DNA from: Candidatus Rhodoferax mariagerensis | GTDB lineage: Bacteria; Pseudomonadota; Gammaproteobacteria; Burkholderiales; Burkholderiaceae_C | Assembly (NCBI GenBank): GCA_016719055.1 | Contig: JADKAW010000004.1 | Location: 1-64,000 of the forward strand | Direction: 5' to 3' | DNA: 64,000 nucleotides | Part shown: piece by piece, positions 61,879 through 64,000 of the stretch | How the letters are laid out: each line of letters begins with the position of its first letter | Position numbering within the stretch: the stretch's first letter is position 1 | The notes under the pieces: model-generated | Databases searched by the model: none | The model's input: only the letters and a program-made list of their open reading frames with translations | Told to the model about the DNA's origin: nothing | Position numbers and translations under genes: made by a program

Positions 61879-64000
61879 TTAGAGCTTCGCAAGATTCTGC
61901 CAAGTTGTCACAACCGTGTCTGGGTTGAGCGATATCGACGAAACACCCTCTTGCATCAACCATTGCGCGAAGTCTGGGTGGTCGCTCGGTCCTTGACCAC
62001 AAATGCCAATGTATTTACCCTGTGCACGGCAAGCACTGATAGCCTGGCTAATCAGCGTGGTGACTGCCAGATCACGCTCATCAAAGTCTTTGGCCAAAAT
62101 CTCCAGGCCGGAGTCGCGATCAAGGCCAAGCGTCAATTGGGTCAGATCATTCGATCCAATCGAGAAACCGTCGAAATACTCAAGAAACTCCTTGGCCAAG
62201 ATGGCGTTGCTTGGAATTTCACACATCATGATCAATTTCAGACCATTCTCACCACGCTTGAGTCCATGCGCTGCTAAAAGCTCGGTGACCTTTCTGGCTT
62301 GTCCCAGCGTTCGAACAAAAGGCACCATGACCTGCACGTTGCTTAAACCCATATCTGCGCGCACCCGCCTGAGCGCCTCGCATTCCATGGCAAACGCTTC
62401 TCCAAAATCGGCGCTCACATAACGCGCCGCTCCGCGAAAACCCAGCATTGGGTTTTCTTCCTCCGGTTCGTAGCGGCTGCCACCAATCAGCTTGCGGTAT
62501 TCGTTGCTCTTGAAATCAGACAGGCGAACGATAACTGGTTTGGGCCAGAATGCGGCAGCAATGGTGGCCACACCTTCGGCAACCCGGTCGACATAAAACG
62601 CTCTTGGCGAAGCATGGCCCCTGGCCACAGATTCCACCGCATTTTTCAAGTCGGCGTCGACATTGGGATAGTCCAGGATGGCTTTGGGATGTACGCCAAT
62701 GTTGTTGTTGATAATGAACTCAAGTCGCGCCAGGCCAACCCCTGAATTGGGTAGCTGGCAAAAATCGAACGCCAACTGTGGGTTACCCACATTCATCATG
62801 ATTTTGACGCCAAGCGCCGGCATTTCGCCGCGTTGCACTTCAGTGACCTCGGTCTCCAGCAGGCCATCGTAAATGAAGCCGGTGTCGCCTTCGGCGCAAC
62901 TCACGGTGACCAGCATGGCATCTTTGAGAATGCGGTCAGCGTCGCCACAACCCACCACAGCCGGAATACCCAGTTCGCGCGCGATGATGGCGGCATGGCA
63001 CGTCCGTCCGCCACGGTTGGTCACAATGGCGGACGCGCGCTTCATGACTGGCTCCCAGTTGGGGTCAGTCATGTCTGTCACCAAAACATCGCCCGCTTGC
63101 ACGCAGTCCATGTCACTGATGTGGTGAACAACCTTTACCGGGCCAGTTCCAATTTTTTGCCCGATCGCGCGGCCTTCTAACAGCACCGTGCCTTTGCCTT
63201 TGAGTTTATATCGGTGCTCTACCTTGCCTGCGGCCTGACTTTTGACGGTCTCAGGGCGGGCCTGCAGAATGTAAAGCTCGCCATCGAGCCCGTCTTTGCC
63301 CCACTCAATGTCCATCGGACGAGCGTAATGCTGTTCAATGACCAAGGCATAGGCGGCCAGTTTCTGTACATCGGCATCCGACAGCGAATAGCGGTTACGC
63401 AGCTCGGTGGGCACATCCACTGTCTTGACCAGTTTGCCCGTTGCAGCTTTTTCTTGCGATGTCGAAAACAGCATCTGAATCAACTTGGAACCCAGGTTGC
63501 GCCGAATCAGCGCCTGCTTCCCCGCCCTCAGCATGGGCTTGTGCACATAAAATTCGTCCGGATTGACCGCCCCCTGGACAACCGTTTCTCCCAAGCCGTA
63601 GCTGGATGTGATGAACACCACATCATCAAAACCGGACTCTGTATCCAGGGTAAACATCACGCCAGCTGCTCCCAGGTCTGAACGAACCATCCGCTGAATG
63701 CCAGCGCTGAGCGCCACATGTTCGTGGGCAAAACCTTTATGGACCCGGTAGCTGATGGCACGGTCGTTGTACAAGGAGGCAAAAACCTCGCGAATTTTGT
63801 GCAAAACATCGTCAATGCCCGTGACGTTCAAAAAGGTCTCTTGCTGACCAGCAAAAGACGCATCGGGCAAATCCTCCGCAGTTGCGGAGGACCGAACCGC
63901 AAACGATGCGCCAGTATTCTGGCTACTCAAAATAGCAAAAGAACGTCGAATTTCCAGCTCAAGCGCTTGCGGAAAAGGCTGGGACTCCACCATCCCACGG
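61879..64000 (-). CDS. ppsA: phosphoenolpyruvate synthase (5' end outside window)
   Basis: The C-terminal 704 or more residues are visible. ATP-grasp part FAVRSSATAEDLPDASFAGQ, the phospho-His in GGRTCHAAIIARELGIPAVV, and PEP-binding barrel with GSNDLTQLTLGLDRDS and GICGQGPSDHPDFA. It converts pyruvate and ATP to PEP, AMP and phosphate for gluconeogenesis. It lies 48 bases upstream of the symporter gene in the same direction, so growth on pyruvate or acetate may link the two. Confidence 0.96.
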   Translation of the reverse strand, partial: RGMVESQPFPQALELEIRRSFAILSSQNTGASFAVRSSATAEDLPDASFAGQQETFLNVTGIDDVLHKIREVFASLYNDRAISYRVHKGFAHEHVALSAGIQRMVRSDLGAAGVMFTLDTESGFDDVVFITSSYGLGETVVQGAVNPDEFYVHKPMLRAGKQALIRRNLGSKLIQMLFSTSQEKAATGKLVKTVDVPTELRNRYSLSDADVQKLAAYALVIEQHYARPMDIEWGKDGLDGELYILQARPETVKSQAAGKVEHRYKLKGKGTVLLEGRAIGQKIGTGPVKVVHHISDMDCVQAGDVLVTDMTDPNWEPVMKRASAIVTNRGGRTCHAAIIARELGIPAVVGCGDADRILKDAMLVTVSCAEGDTGFIYDGLLETEVTEVQRGEMPALGVKIMMNVGNPQLAFDFCQLPNSGVGLARLEFIINNNIGVHPKAILDYPNVDADLKNAVESVARGHASPRAFYVDRVAEGVATIAAAFWPKPVIVRLSDFKSNEYRKLIGGSRYEPEEENPMLGFRGAARYVSADFGEAFAMECEALRRVRADMGLSNVQVMVPFVRTLGQARKVTELLAAHGLKRGENGLKLIMMCEIPSNAILAKEFLEYFDGFSIGSNDLTQLTLGLDRDSGLEILAKDFDERDLAVTTLISQAISACRAQGKYIGICGQGPSDHPDFAQWLMQEGVSSISLNPDTVVTTWQNLAKL

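Overview
The window looks like a chromosome of a betaproteobacterium, order Burkholderiales, most likely a Rhodoferax-like member of the Comamonadaceae. This rests on the gene order fabF-rpoE-rseA-rseB-mucD-lepA-lepB-rnc-era and recO-pdxJ-acpS-nagZ, a PriB inside the rpsF-rpsR-rplI operon, a form II RubisCO with CbbQ/CbbO, and many ATAGCT/AGGGCTA repeats of the kind I associate with that family. No rRNA, tRNA or CRISPR array was seen.

Layout. (1) 1-9740: a decayed fabF 3' end, a small membrane protein, the sigma-E envelope-stress operon (rpoE, rseA, rseB, mucD), then lepA-lepB-DUF4845-rnc-era. (2) 10020-15487: an RGG-tailed DEAD-box helicase converging on ileS-lspA. (3) 15488-25695: a foreign, partly AT-rich accessory block. 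It holds intact toxin-antitoxin modules (DUF4160/DUF2442, VapBC, ParDE), toxin-antitoxin remnants (ParE, BrnA), two broken copies of the 3' end of cbbO, an integron-integrase remnant, an IS91 remnant, and a two-gene ATPase/DUF4435 defence locus (PARIS-like AriA/AriB) whose first gene is split by an IS3 element and an IS4 element. (4) 25696-32514: cbbO, cbbQ and cbbM on the minus strand. An inserted segment with a DUF1566 lipoprotein separates cbbM from cbbQ, next to a second broken cbbM 3' end. (5) 32708-41426: parA, recO, pdxJ, acpS, a giant FecR/TPR/beta-barrel gene (frameshifted), DUF883-YqjE-YqjK and nagZ. (6) 41431-54000: chemoreceptor and Cache protein, sui1, fbp, pepN, a HAD phosphatase, prfB with its programmed frameshift, a maoC remnant, and a MATE exporter. 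(7) 54000-55866: a low-coding segment bracketed by an inverted pair of identical hairpin elements. It carries an exported protein whose 5' end contains seven copies of an octanucleotide, a likely phase switch. (8) 55867-64000: mutL, rplI-rpsR-priB-rpsF, a fused sodium:solute symporter and the 3' part of ppsA.

Main observations. The defence locus is a good candidate for an integron cassette that two transposons have switched off. Both target-site duplications are visible, and precise removal of both elements restores one continuous reading frame of about 449 codons. A family of about 50-bp repeats lies inside or at the edges of at least a dozen genes, in several cases in frame, and encodes a recognisable peptide. 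The 3' ends of cbbO (three copies) and cbbM (two copies) flank inserted DNA. Several genes carry single-base indels (fabF, yqjK, the chemoreceptor, the FecR/TPR gene, both transposases), so either decay is under way or the assembly has indel errors.
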